This document shows positions 17,406 through 24,888 of a stretch of DNA of 45,161 bases, in pieces (positions within the stretch are counted from its first letter, which is position 1; the number at the start of each line of letters is the position of its first letter). A model generated the notes under the pieces. The model did not search any database and had not been told where the DNA came from. It saw nothing but the letters and a program-made list of their open reading frames with translations. The DNA lies in NCBI GenBank assembly GCA_025055115.1, contig JANWYJ010000018.1, forward strand, positions 1 to 45,161, given 5' to 3'. The DNA is from Gemmata sp. (GTDB taxonomy: Bacteria; Planctomycetota; Planctomycetia; Gemmatales; Gemmataceae). Both the position numbers and the translations under genes were made by a program.

Positions 17406-18329
17406 ATGCGGCCAAAGGTATTGGCAGACTTGCCGGTATCGCCCGTGGTGGTGGAATTGCTCGGCGGGAAGGTCGAATTGGTCCCGTGGGAATATCGCGG
17501 CCCGGTCGATGCCATTTACACGTATGGCCATCCGATCGTCGATGCCGCGCTGATGGATCGCTCCCCCGGCCTGAAAGTCATCAGCAACTTCGGTGTCGGG
17601 GTCGATCACATTGATCTGAACGCGGCCAACGCCCGGGGAATTCCCGTCGGCAACACGCCCGGCCTGCTCGACGGGGCCACAGCCGATATGGCCTTCGCCC
17701 TGCTGCTGGCTGCCGGACGACGACTGGTGGAAGGCGACCGCTACGCCCGCAGCCCGCACTTCACCCGTTACGATCCCTCGTTTATGCTCGGCCGCGAGGT
17801 GCACTCAAGCACGCTCGGCATCTTCGGCATGGGCCGCATCGGGCGGCAAGTCGCGTTGCGAGCGGCCGGTTTCGGGATGAAAGTCCTGTACCACAACCGC
17901 AATCGCAATGATGAAGCCGAAGTGGCACTCAAAGCCACCTACGTCACCAAAGACGAGTTGCTAGCCACCGCCGATTACATCGTGCTGACAATGCCCCTGA
18001 CCCCCGAAACCCGCGGCTACATCGGCCGTGCCGAACTGGCGAAGATGAAGCCCACCGCGATTCTGATCAACGTAGCCCGCGGGGCGGTCGTCGACACCGA
18101 CGCCCTCACGGAAGCCCTCCAAACCCGCCGTATCTTGGCTGCAGCCCTCGATGTCACCGATCCCGAACCACTGCCTCGGGATCATCCGCTTTTGCAATTG
18201 GAAAATGTCATCATCACGCCACACCTGGGCAGTGCCACCGAGGAAACCCGTCGTCGTATGGCCGTAGTCTCCGTGCAGAATCTCTTGGCGGGGTTGGAAG
18301 GCGGTGAATTGCTCCACCGTGTGGTCTGA
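17406..18329 (+). CDS. D-2-hydroxyacid dehydrogenase (glyoxylate/hydroxypyruvate reductase-like)
   Basis: The product has 307 residues, the usual length for the short forms of this family. The NAD(P) Rossmann motif G141-M-G-R-I-G146 sits in LGIFGMGRIGRQVALRAAGF. The catalytic triad is visible as Arg225 (INVARGAVVD), Glu254 (DPEPLP) and His273 (TPHLGSAT). A substrate loop NFGVGVDHID is also canonical. The ATG has GAGGT six bases upstream. It reduces a 2-keto acid or oxidises a D-2-hydroxy acid; glyoxylate, hydroxypyruvate or 3-phosphoglycerate are possible substrates, and the absence of an ACT domain argues against classical SerA. Confidence 0.88.
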   Translation: MRPKVLADLPVSPVVVELLGGKVELVPWEYRGPVDAIYTYGHPIVDAALMDRSPGLKVISNFGVGVDHIDLNAANARGIPVGNTPGLLDGATADMAFALLLAAGRRLVEGDRYARSPHFTRYDPSFMLGREVHSSTLGIFGMGRIGRQVALRAAGFGMKVLYHNRNRNDEAEVALKATYVTKDELLATADYIVLTMPLTPETRGYIGRAELAKMKPTAILINVARGAVVDTDALTEALQTRRILAAALDVTDPEPLPRDHPLLQLENVIITPHLGSATEETRRRMAVVSVQNLLAGLEGGELLHRVV

Positions 18330-18789
18330 GGCAACGACACGATCGCTCTTGTGTGCAGAGCGTGTCGCATCGAATACGGCCCCCCGAGCCGGCTGATGGA
18401 TGACACGACCGCGGCGGGGTCTCGATGTGCCGCAGGGCCTCGATGCGCCGCAGGGCCCCGATGTGCCGCATTTTCTTCGCGAACACGGTGTTTACAGTTA
18501 CAAACGGTGTTTACAGTTACAAGCAGAGCCTCTACAAGCAGAGCCTCGATGCGCTGCAGCAAACGCTTGTGCAGCAGCTTCAGATGCAAACAGGCGCAGA
18601 GCCTCTACAAGCAGAGCCTCGATGCGCTGCAGGGCCTCGATGATGGCGGACACGACCGCGGCAGGGCCACTTTGTAACGAGAACACTTTGTAACGAAAAT
18701 GTAACAAGCCGCCACAAGTTTCTGGACAAAATAGCAATTGTACATCAGTATATATACAGATGCGCCCAGGTCCACAGTCGGGGTGGACC
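18330..18789. other. Convergent intergenic region rich in short repeats
   Basis: This 460-bp spacer lies between two convergent genes. It is dominated by short duplications (see next entry) and ends with a terminator hairpin for the minus-strand gene. Short open frames exist only because the repeats lack stops; none shows protein-like features. Confidence 0.65.
18403..18696. repeat. Interleaved short direct repeats
   Basis: 18-bp units GATGTGCCGCAGGGCCTC occur about 2.6 times (18424-18470). A 19-bp unit ACGGTGTTTACAGTTACAA is repeated exactly (18485-18522). A 37-bp segment is repeated exactly at 18523-18559 and 18596-18632; it itself contains GCAGAGCCTC twice. CACTTTGTAACGA occurs at 18668-18680 and 18684-18696. 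CACGACCGCGGC appears on both sides of the cluster (near 18404 and 18651), suggesting one more enclosing duplication. Confidence 0.92.
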
Positions 18790-18790
18790 T
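18768..18790 (-). terminator. Hairpin terminator at the end of the propeller/di-haem gene
   Basis: AGGTCCAC / GTGGACCT forms a perfect 8-bp stem with a 7-nt loop and begins at the last base of the TAA stop codon on the minus strand. An A/T-rich stretch (TGTATATATAC) follows a few bases later rather than a pure U-tract. Confidence 0.5.
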
Positions 18791-21700
18791 TATGGGGCGT
18801 GAAAGCGGCGGTCGAGGCGTGTGAGGTTCCCCTGCTTGTCTTTGATGCTGACGCTGAGATGGCCGCGTTTGAGCGTTAGGGGTGAGTCGAGCTTCAGTTC
18901 ATAAACACCATCACCGCGGGATTGGAACTTCGGGGCCAGGTTCTCGCCCGCGGGCACACCATTGACCGCGAAATCGGCGATGACCGTGAAAGTTGCCATG
19001 TCCAGGCCACTGCCGTAATCGTGCATGCCGATGAGAAAGCGGTCGAGTGGCGCGTTGGTGCCGGCTTGGGGGAAGGTGACGGTGAGGGTGGGGCGCTGAT
19101 CGTCAAGGAACCAGCCGTACTTCGTCGCCTCGGGCTGGGCTGGGTTGTAGTGGAGGTCGATGGGGCAGCCCAGGTCGATCCAGCGGACAAGCGTGAGCCG
19201 ATCTTCGTCAGAGAGTGGTTGAACTTGGCCGCTCGCAACGGCTTCTGGGGGTGGCATGATGCTGCCAGTGAAGTCGAGATCAGCGCGATTGCGGTTCGCG
19301 GGGGTGTTGGGTACTGGTTGGCCTTTGAGGGCGAGCGTGCGCGGATCGCCGGGGGTAGTTTCGGTGGGGAAGTCGTCGTTGCTCCAACCGTCGAGCCGTT
19401 GGCCATAAATCTTCCAAATGAGCAGGCTGCGGCGGGATTGGAACATGCGGATGTAGCGGCTGGCATTGGCTCCGCGCCACGATCCGATGATCGGCTTGTA
19501 ACCGAAGCGCCCGGCCGCGTCCATCGCGAGCCGATAGTAGGTGCCTGGTACATCGTTGTTATCGGGCAAGTTGACGATGGTATCGTCGTCGAGAACCAGA
19601 TGGGCCGCGGGTTTCGCGCCGTTTTTCTGTGTGTGGCAGGCGGCGCAACTGCGTTCGAGAATCGGCTTGACATCACGCCAATATTCGACGTTGTGGACGC
19701 GGGGTTCGTAGCGTAAACCGGTGGTGTCGTCGCGATCCCACTTCGTGCGGCTTTGGTCGTGGGCTTTGGTGGTCAGAAGGGGAGTTTGGGTGGTGAGGTC
19801 GAAGAGGGCGTAGTCGGCTTTGGCGGCCGCGGTGCGTTCAAATTCGGTCGGTTTTTGGCTGTGGGCATGGCAGCCGCCACAGTCGGTGCGGATTTCCCCC
19901 GGGCGCAATTGGTGCCACGTTTGCGACATGTTCAGCACCATGCCGCGTTTGTCGAGGGTTTGGAAGGTGAAAGCCACATCCGCCGGAATCTTCGCCAGGA
20001 AGCTCGTATCCGGGTTGCCATCGGGATCGAGAGGTTGTTGATCGCCACTGAATTTGCGTAAGGGGATTTCGCCCAGGATGCGCAACCGTTCGTTGGCATG
20101 GCTCCGGAAGGTACGACCAGAGTTTGGCCCCTTGTTGCGATCGGTCGTCGGTTCCATGACCAGAATGCGGACCGCGTGAATGTCGTCGTTGGAGTAGCGG
20201 CCGGCATCGGCCCCTTGGTTGAACCAATTGAAAGAAACGCCGTCTTGCGTGGTATTGAAAGGATCGAGGTCTTCGTAGCCGCCGGTGGCATCGGTTGCCC
20301 CCGCGAAGGTCGCGGTGACGGAGCCTTTCTTCACTAAACCGTTGGGATAGCTTTCGCGTTTATAGAAGCTGGAGGTACCGATCAAGCCAAAAGGAGTGCC
20401 GGCGGGCAGGTGTTTGGAACGGCGGCCATCGTTGACGAGGGAAGCAATCCGTTTCGGTTCCTCGATTCCGTAGATGCGTTTGTAGGGCACTAATGCCCGC
20501 GGAAATTGCATATTGAATTGCGGGTCGTGCTTGATCTTCAGCAATTGCCCTGGTTCATTCACGGGTTGGCCGTTTTTGAGCAAGTACAGCCCACCACTGA
20601 CTGCCGGCTGGTGTACGGTGTAACCGCCGTTGACCGGCCCTGGTGACCATACCAACAGCAAGTGATTATCCGGCGCAGCCGACGGATGGGTCACTTTGCC
20701 GACGCGGGGGGCGTTGTCGGGTCCGCGGAGGGGCGGCCGTGTGTTCGGGTTGGCATAATCCGCCGGCCCTTCGTCTGCGCGGGCAAAGGGCGTGAGCGAT
20801 TCAATCCCATAGGGGCTGAAAGGATAGCGTCGGATCCGGGCTTGGCCATCGCTGAGGCGGCCGTGCCGCAGCGGCGGGTTACGCGCATCCAGAGTGTAGG
20901 CCGGACCAAAGGCGACACCATAGGGGGCGTTCGGTGGGAATTTCACCAAACTCCCAAACCCGCTGCTGGTTTGGTTGTAGTATTCCTCCGCGACAATCGA
21001 ACCGTCGGACAGTTGCGTTTGGAAGTGCCAGGCGCTGGGGCTAGCTCCGGTGTTGAAGGCGCTGACCAGCGGTCCCCAATTGGTGCCATCGGGGTGAATC
21101 TGCCATAAACCCCACAGCGTACTGGAACGCAACCCCTGCGATTCCAGAGAACTGAACATCACCCGGCCATCGGTGAGCACCACCGGATGCAGCGCCATGC
21201 CGAGGTTGAGGTGGCCAATGCACTCGACATTGCTGCCGTCGTCGTCCATGACAAAAAGCTGCAGGGTATGCGGGAGCCGTTTGGGCGGTCGGAAGCCGTT
21301 GCGGTTGCTTGTGAAGATGATCTTGCCTCCCGGCAACGGGCACGGCCCCATGTTGAAGACACCGTAAGCGAAGTAGTTTTTTCCCGCTTGGGGTGTGCGG
21401 AAATCCTGACTCCAGTTGCCCGCTCCGGTGTTGGGGGTGAACTGTTGATGGGTGAGGCGGACAATCGTCCGAGTTTTGACGTGAATTTTGTAGATATCGG
21501 CTCCGGCCGGTGGCCCTTGGGAAACACTGGCCCCATGGAGATCGTGAAAGAGCGTGTAGTACACCCACTGGCCGTCGAACGACACCATCGGATCGGTCAC
21601 GGAACCGGCGCCACCGCGGACTAGCACTTCTTCGGTGCCGTCGGGATGTAATAGCATCAGGTCGGCCCCGGGGTCCATGAACACCGGGTTGGAGATTTCT

Positions 21701-21900
21701 GGCCAATTGGTGCCAACGGCGTCGCCGCGGCGCGGCGCTCGGACATAGACAATGTCGTAGTCAATCTTCACGTCGGGATCGTTGGCCACCGCGGGAGGGT
21801 TGATGTTGATCGGCTTGCGAAGGTCTGGCGGTTGGGCGGTGGTGACAGCAAGAGCGACTAGCCCGAAGCTCGGCAATACCCAAAGCCAACGGCAGGCCAT
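18790..21900 (-). CDS. Secreted TolB/PD40-type propeller protein with two c-type haem sites (HzsA-like architecture)
   Basis: The product has 1036 residues. The ATG at 21900 is chosen because GGAG lies six bases upstream and it starts a Sec signal (MACRWLWVLPSFGLVALAV). The first half consists of PD40/TolB-like propeller blades (DPMVSFDGQWVYYTLFHDLH, PLPGGKIIFTSNRNGFRPPK). The second half holds two CxxCH haem c sites (TDCGGCHAH and RSCAACHTQ) and DEDRLTLVRWIDLGCPIDLH near the end. This order resembles the hydrazine synthase alpha-subunit-like family widespread in non-anammox planctomycetes; hydrazine synthesis itself is not implied. It lies 72 bp after the UGA-containing thioredoxin-like gene, separated by a strong hairpin. 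Confidence 0.7.
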   Translation of the reverse strand: MACRWLWVLPSFGLVALAVTTAQPPDLRKPININPPAVANDPDVKIDYDIVYVRAPRRGDAVGTNWPEISNPVFMDPGADLMLLHPDGTEEVLVRGGAGSVTDPMVSFDGQWVYYTLFHDLHGASVSQGPPAGADIYKIHVKTRTIVRLTHQQFTPNTGAGNWSQDFRTPQAGKNYFAYGVFNMGPCPLPGGKIIFTSNRNGFRPPKRLPHTLQLFVMDDDGSNVECIGHLNLGMALHPVVLTDGRVMFSSLESQGLRSSTLWGLWQIHPDGTNWGPLVSAFNTGASPSAWHFQTQLSDGSIVAEEYYNQTSSGFGSLVKFPPNAPYGVAFGPAYTLDARNPPLRHGRLSDGQARIRRYPFSPYGIESLTPFARADEGPADYANPNTRPPLRGPDNAPRVGKVTHPSAAPDNHLLLVWSPGPVNGGYTVHQPAVSGGLYLLKNGQPVNEPGQLLKIKHDPQFNMQFPRALVPYKRIYGIEEPKRIASLVNDGRRSKHLPAGTPFGLIGTSSFYKRESYPNGLVKKGSVTATFAGATDATGGYEDLDPFNTTQDGVSFNWFNQGADAGRYSNDDIHAVRILVMEPTTDRNKGPNSGRTFRSHANERLRILGEIPLRKFSGDQQPLDPDGNPDTSFLAKIPADVAFTFQTLDKRGMVLNMSQTWHQLRPGEIRTDCGGCHAHSQKPTEFERTAAAKADYALFDLTTQTPLLTTKAHDQSRTKWDRDDTTGLRYEPRVHNVEYWRDVKPILERSCAACHTQKNGAKPAAHLVLDDDTIVNLPDNNDVPGTYYRLAMDAAGRFGYKPIIGSWRGANASRYIRMFQSRRSLLIWKIYGQRLDGWSNDDFPTETTPGDPRTLALKGQPVPNTPANRNRADLDFTGSIMPPPEAVASGQVQPLSDEDRLTLVRWIDLGCPIDLHYNPAQPEATKYGWFLDDQRPTLTVTFPQAGTNAPLDRFLIGMHDYGSGLDMATFTVIADFAVNGVPAGENLAPKFQSRGDGVYELKLDSPLTLKRGHLSVSIKDKQGNLTRLDRRFHAP

Positions 21901-21928
21901 AGCGATCTCCAAATACCGTGCGATCCGA

Positions 21929-21961
21929 CCGGGGGGTGCTCCGTGTCTGCGCGCCCCCCGG
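21929..21961 (-). terminator. Strong GC hairpin downstream of the UGA-containing gene
   Basis: CCGGGGGGTGC pairs with GCGCCCCCCGG (11 bp with one wobble, 11-nt loop), 12 bp past the TAG stop at 21973. No U-tract follows. It probably ends or attenuates the transcript before the propeller/di-haem gene. Confidence 0.5.
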
Positions 21962-21972
21962 ATGGGAAGCGG

Positions 21973-22521
21973 CTACTTCAGAGCTTCAGAGGTTGCTTCA
22001 GCGATTTCTTTAGCTTTTTGCAATGCGCTGGAAGTGTCTTTGAAGGCGAAGTTCTTATGAACGGTTCCGCCTTTTTTGTAGATCACCACGGTGACCGCCG
22101 CTTCCTTATTGAGGGAGTATTTGGGAGGTCCGTCTGCGTCTTCTGCGATTGTCAGCGGCGTTGTTAACTTGTGCGTGTCTTGGAGTTTTTCGAAGTCGGC
22201 CGGAGCGACTCCACTGACCCCAACAACCACGGTACCGAGTTTGGCGTTGTTCTTTTGGACTTCATCAACTGCCTTGACCAGACTGGCCAAGTTTTCGTCG
22301 GCCTTTTGGGTGAAGATGAGCACCACGGCCGCACGACCTTCGCCGTTGTACTTTCAGACATAGCAGAGGGTTTTGCCCTTCTGCTCACCGGTGATGGCCT
22401 TCACTTGGAAGGCACCGCCGATTTTCTTCTCCGGGCCAGACTTGATGTCTTGCCCCGCTGCCAGAGGCCCTGCGAGCGCTATGGCGAGCGCCGCTAGGCC
22501 ACACATCGACATCGTTCGCAT
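21973..22521 (-). CDS. Candidate selenoprotein: secreted thioredoxin-like protein with in-frame UGA (CxxU)
   Basis: Read through one TGA, the frame encodes 182 residues. The ATG at 22521 has GAGGAG with a 6-nt gap and opens a Sec signal (MRTMSMCGLAALAIALAGPL). The TGA at 22356-22354 is codon 56, in LCYV-TGA-KYNGE. The tandem upstream paralogue has LCYVCKYNGE, with TGC there. Both sides of the TGA are about 70% identical to the paralogue and no other stop or frameshift occurs before TAG. The homologue's CxxC corresponds to CxxU here, the classical Cys/Sec pair of redox selenoproteins. A stem-loop suitable as a bacterial SECIS follows directly. Other genes in the window end in TGA, so general recoding is excluded. 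The alternative is a recent nonsense mutation, or a separate start near 22326, for which I see no ribosome-binding site. Function: probable exported thiol/selenol redox protein; substrate unknown. Confidence 0.65.
22322..22356 (-). promoter_or_regulatory. Candidate bacterial SECIS stem-loop just after the in-frame UGA
   Basis: Starting five bases after the TGA, ACAACGGC (22349-22342) pairs with GCCGTGGT (22329-22322) with one A-G mismatch, leaving the loop GAAGGTCGTGCG. AGGUC in the loop lies 15-19 nt after the UGA; the E. coli fdhF SECIS has AGGUCU in its loop at a similar distance. In the Cys paralogue the same positions read ACAATGGT / GCAGTGGT, which breaks a central pair. Confidence 0.5.
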
Positions 22522-22542
22522 AACGAACTCCTCACGAGAAAT

Positions 22543-22603
22543 CCCCGCTTGGACCACCCAAGCGGGGTTGTACGGCTACTCAGGGGATGGTTCGACCATC
22601 CCC
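22543..22603 (-). terminator. Two perfect hairpins between the Cys and UGA paralogues
   Basis: On the minus strand the first hairpin is 22603-22583 (GGGGATGGT / ACCATCCCC, 9 bp, 3-nt loop). The second is 22567-22543 (CCCCGCTTGG / CCAAGCGGGG, 10 bp, 5-nt loop). Both lie after the Cys gene stop (22626) and before the UGA gene's ribosome-binding site. Neither has a U-tract. They may terminate, attenuate or stabilise the upstream message. Confidence 0.45.
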
Positions 22604-22625
22604 GGTTGTTCCCACTACGTTCGCC

Positions 22626-23165
22626 TTACTTCAGGGCCGCACTGGCCGCCTCCGCGATGTCCTTCGCTTTGTCCGCGGCATCTTTGGTGGTTTTGAAAGC
22701 GAAGTTCTTGGTGATCACGCCACCTTTCTTGTACACCAAAACCGTGACGGCGGCCTCTTTATTCAGTTCATATCGGCTCGGTCCGTCTTTGTCGACCGCG
22801 ACAGTCAGCGGCGTTGTCAGTTTATGGGTCGCTTGCAGTTTCTCGAAATCCACCGCCTCAACACCACTGATGCCGACCACAACCGTCCCAAGGTCCTTGT
22901 TATTCTTCTGGACTTCGTCCACGGCTTTGACCAAGGTTACGAGGTGATCATCGGCTTTCTGGGTGAAAATCAGAACCACTGCCGGGCGTTGCTCACCATT
23001 GTACTTGCAGACATAGCACAATTCCTGACCCGCCTTTTCTCCCGTGATCGCTTTGACATTGAACGCGCCGCCGATCTTGTCTTTCGGACCCGACTTCAAT
23101 TCGTCGGCCATCGCGATCGACAGTGACAGACCAACCACGGTTGTGCATGCTAGGATCCGCAACAT
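22626..23165 (-). CDS. Secreted thioredoxin-like protein, Cys paralogue (CxxC)
   Basis: The product has 179 residues. The ATG at 23165 has GAAGGAGT upstream and opens a Sec signal (MLRILACTTVVGLSLSIAMA). The mature part reads ELKSGPKDKIGGAFNVKAIT, then C50-Y-V-C53, then AVVLIFTQKADDHLV and a long lysine/alanine-rich C-terminus. The CxxC is followed by a hydrophobic strand (VVLIF) and later TVLVYKKGGVITKNFAF, consistent with a redoxin-type alpha/beta fold, though I cannot assign it to a named thioredoxin subfamily. It is the direct tandem copy of the UGA-containing gene downstream (104-bp gap) and shares roughly 70% of residues with it. A role in exported thiol redox chemistry is inferred from the motif only. 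Confidence 0.8.
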   Translation of the reverse strand: MLRILACTTVVGLSLSIAMADELKSGPKDKIGGAFNVKAITGEKAGQELCYVCKYNGEQRPAVVLIFTQKADDHLVTLVKAVDEVQKNNKDLGTVVVGISGVEAVDFEKLQATHKLTTPLTVAVDKDGPSRYELNKEAAVTVLVYKKGGVITKNFAFKTTKDAADKAKDIAEAASAALK

Positions 23166-23343
23166 CAGAAGCACTCCTTCGTCGAATGTGAGACGCCCCG
23201 CAGTGCGCAGGCTATCGGACACACCGGATGGACGATAGCCCGTCCGTCACAGGCGTGTGGAGTAATGATCGGGCGAAGTTCCTGCGAACCGTCGGCAATG
23301 CAACAGACGTTACCAATGGGAGAGATATTCACGCGACCAGACG

Positions 23344-23410
23344 AAAAAATCCCACGTATCGGCATTTTTTTCCGGGTCTAAAAATCCCACGTATCGGCAT
23401 TTTTTTTCCG
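23344..23410. repeat. 31-bp direct duplication spanning the der stop codon
   Basis: Segments 23344-23374 and 23380-23410 share ATCCCACGTATCGGCATTTT plus flanking A and T runs, with only run-length differences and a 5-bp spacer. The der TAG stop (minus strand, 23380-23378) lies at the junction, so the last ten or so codons of der are present twice. Confidence 0.93.
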
Positions 23411-24820
23411 AGGTCGCGGTGGTGGTGATGCTGTCGAGTTGCGCACAATCGCCAGACCTTCGTCGGGGGTGTCAGGAGGTTCCTGGGTGGTTTCGACCGT
23501 TTTGCTCTCCCCTTTGGCGCGCAAAATCAGACGAAGGGCGACTTCGGAAAACGGAAAGGCATCGCGGAGCGATTTGGTGAGGTAGCGCAGGTAGGAGTCG
23601 TCGAAGAGTTCCGGGCCATTGGTGAAGAGCACAATCGTGGGTGGATGCACGCCGATTTGTGTGGCGTAGAACACCTTCGGTTGGCGGTTGCCACAAAGCG
23701 GCGGCGGGTTGGCCTCGATCGCAGCGCGAATGGCCCGGTTGAGGTCGCCCGTGCTGACACGCACCCCGGCTTGCTTGTGCAATTGCACGGCCAGTTGCAG
23801 TAAGCGCAGCGTGTTTTTGCCTTTTTTGGCAGTGATGAAGGCGATGGGAACATGTTCGAGCATCGGAAACATCGCCCGCAGATAATGGGCCATCCGCTCG
23901 GTATCGACCCGGTCTTTGACCAAATCCCATTTGTTGACGACGAAAATCGCCGGTTTATGTTCTTCAACAATGTATTCGGCCAATTGTTTATCCACACGGC
24001 TGATGCGGTAGCGGGCATCGAAGAAATGCAACACCACGTCGGCCCGACGGATAGACCGCTGCGCCCGATGCAGGCTGTAGTATTCGATATCGTTGGCTAA
24101 TGAGGTTTTCTTGCGGACCCCAGCGGTGTCGATGGCAATGTAGGTTTTGCCATCGCGTTCAAAGCGAACATCGACGCTGTCACGGGTCGTGCCAGGAACT
24201 TCCGAAACAATGACACGCTCGGCCCCAGCCAGGCTGTTGATGAAGGTGCTTTTGCCGGCGTTACGCCGTCCGACAATGGCCATCTTCAGGGCGGGTTCCG
24301 GAGGAGGGGAGGTACCAGTATCCGGTGGTAACCGGGCGACGATCGCCGCCAACAGTTCGTCCTTGCCGATTTTTTGTTCCGCACTGACGCACAAAGGCTC
24401 GCCGTAACCCAACCGGAAGAACTCTGCGGCCTGTTGGGCCAGCTTTTCGGTATCGGCCTTATTGGCCACCAGAAGAATCGGTTTCCGCACGCCGCGGAGC
24501 CGCTGGGCGACTTCCTCATCCAGCGGCATGATGCCTTCGCGCACATCGACCACAAAGAGAATCACCGCAGCCTGGTCGATGGCCATGTGAATCTGCCGTT
24601 CGACATCGGCGGTCAGATTATCAGCATCCACAATGCCCACGCCGCCGGTATCCATCCATTCCCAAACGCGGCCATCATGTTCGACGAGTGTCGAAACACG
24701 ATCGCGCGTTACCCCGGCCGTCGGATCAACAATGCTGATCCGCCGACCGGCCAGCCAATTGAAAAGCGATGATTTGCCGACGTTGGGTCGCCCCACGATG
24801 GCAACAATCGGTACCGTCAC
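23378..24820 (-). CDS. der: Ribosome assembly GTPase Der (EngA)
   Basis: The product has 480 residues, near the usual size. It contains two tandem GTPase domains and a C-terminal KH-like domain. G1 of domain one is GRPNVGKSS (residues 9-17), with DTGG as G3 and NKAD as G4. Domain two has GRRNAGKST as G1, DTAG as G3 and NKWD as G4. The KH-like domain follows and a short basic tail (PRPRKKNADTWDF) ends the protein. The start is GTG at 24820 (GTG ACG GTA CCG); no ATG gives a better N-terminus. Der acts in maturation of the 50S ribosomal subunit. The second G1 has Arg-Asn-Ala instead of the common Pro-Asn-Val, a mild variant. The end of the gene is duplicated just past the stop. Confidence 0.97.
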   Translation of the reverse strand: MTVPIVAIVGRPNVGKSSLFNWLAGRRISIVDPTAGVTRDRVSTLVEHDGRVWEWMDTGGVGIVDADNLTADVERQIHMAIDQAAVILFVVDVREGIMPLDEEVAQRLRGVRKPILLVANKADTEKLAQQAAEFFRLGYGEPLCVSAEQKIGKDELLAAIVARLPPDTGTSPPPEPALKMAIVGRRNAGKSTFINSLAGAERVIVSEVPGTTRDSVDVRFERDGKTYIAIDTAGVRKKTSLANDIEYYSLHRAQRSIRRADVVLHFFDARYRISRVDKQLAEYIVEEHKPAIFVVNKWDLVKDRVDTERMAHYLRAMFPMLEHVPIAFITAKKGKNTLRLLQLAVQLHKQAGVRVSTGDLNRAIRAAIEANPPPLCGNRQPKVFYATQIGVHPPTIVLFTNGPELFDDSYLRYLTKSLRDAFPFSEVALRLILRAKGESKTVETTQEPPDTPDEGLAIVRNSTASPPPRPRKKNADTWDF

Positions 24821-24850
24821 GATATCACCTCTATCCCGACTCCAACCGGT

Positions 24851-24888
24851 TGCCTTTTACGCGATCCAATGCCTTTTACGCGATCAAA
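24851..24888. repeat. 19-bp tandem duplication spanning the flgG-like stop codon
   Basis: Units 24851-24869 and 24870-24888 (TGCCTTTTACGCGATCCAA / TGCCTTTTACGCGATCAAA) abut. The TAA stop of the minus-strand gene (24878-24876) is in the second unit. Confidence 0.94.

Noticed and set aside
18351-18737. Short repetitive open frames in the spacer after the hydroxyacid dehydrogenase gene
   Set aside because: The apparent repeats of residues such as AEPLQAEP follow from the DNA repeats in several frames and both strands; no start signals or family features were found.
18790-21900. Evidence of anammox hydrazine metabolism
   Set aside because: Only the overall layout resembles hydrazine synthase alpha; no beta/gamma subunit or hydrazine dehydrogenase genes are present, and such proteins are common in non-anammox planctomycetes.
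21973-22326. Separate short gene starting with GTG at 22326, with 22354-22521 as a truncated upstream gene
   Set aside because: The two pieces are in the same frame and together match the full length of the tandem paralogue. No ribosome-binding site or signal peptide precedes the GTG. One gene with a recoded UGA or a nonsense mutation explains both.
22354-22356. General reassignment of UGA as a sense codon
   Set aside because: Many other genes here (GH42-like, hydroxyacid dehydrogenase, nusA, queC, the membrane rhodanese) end in TGA at the expected place, so TGA is a normal stop.
22583-22603. tRNA T-arm (GGTTCGA present)
   Set aside because: The sequence is a perfect hairpin with a 3-nt loop; no 7-nt T-loop, anticodon arm or acceptor stem can be built around it.
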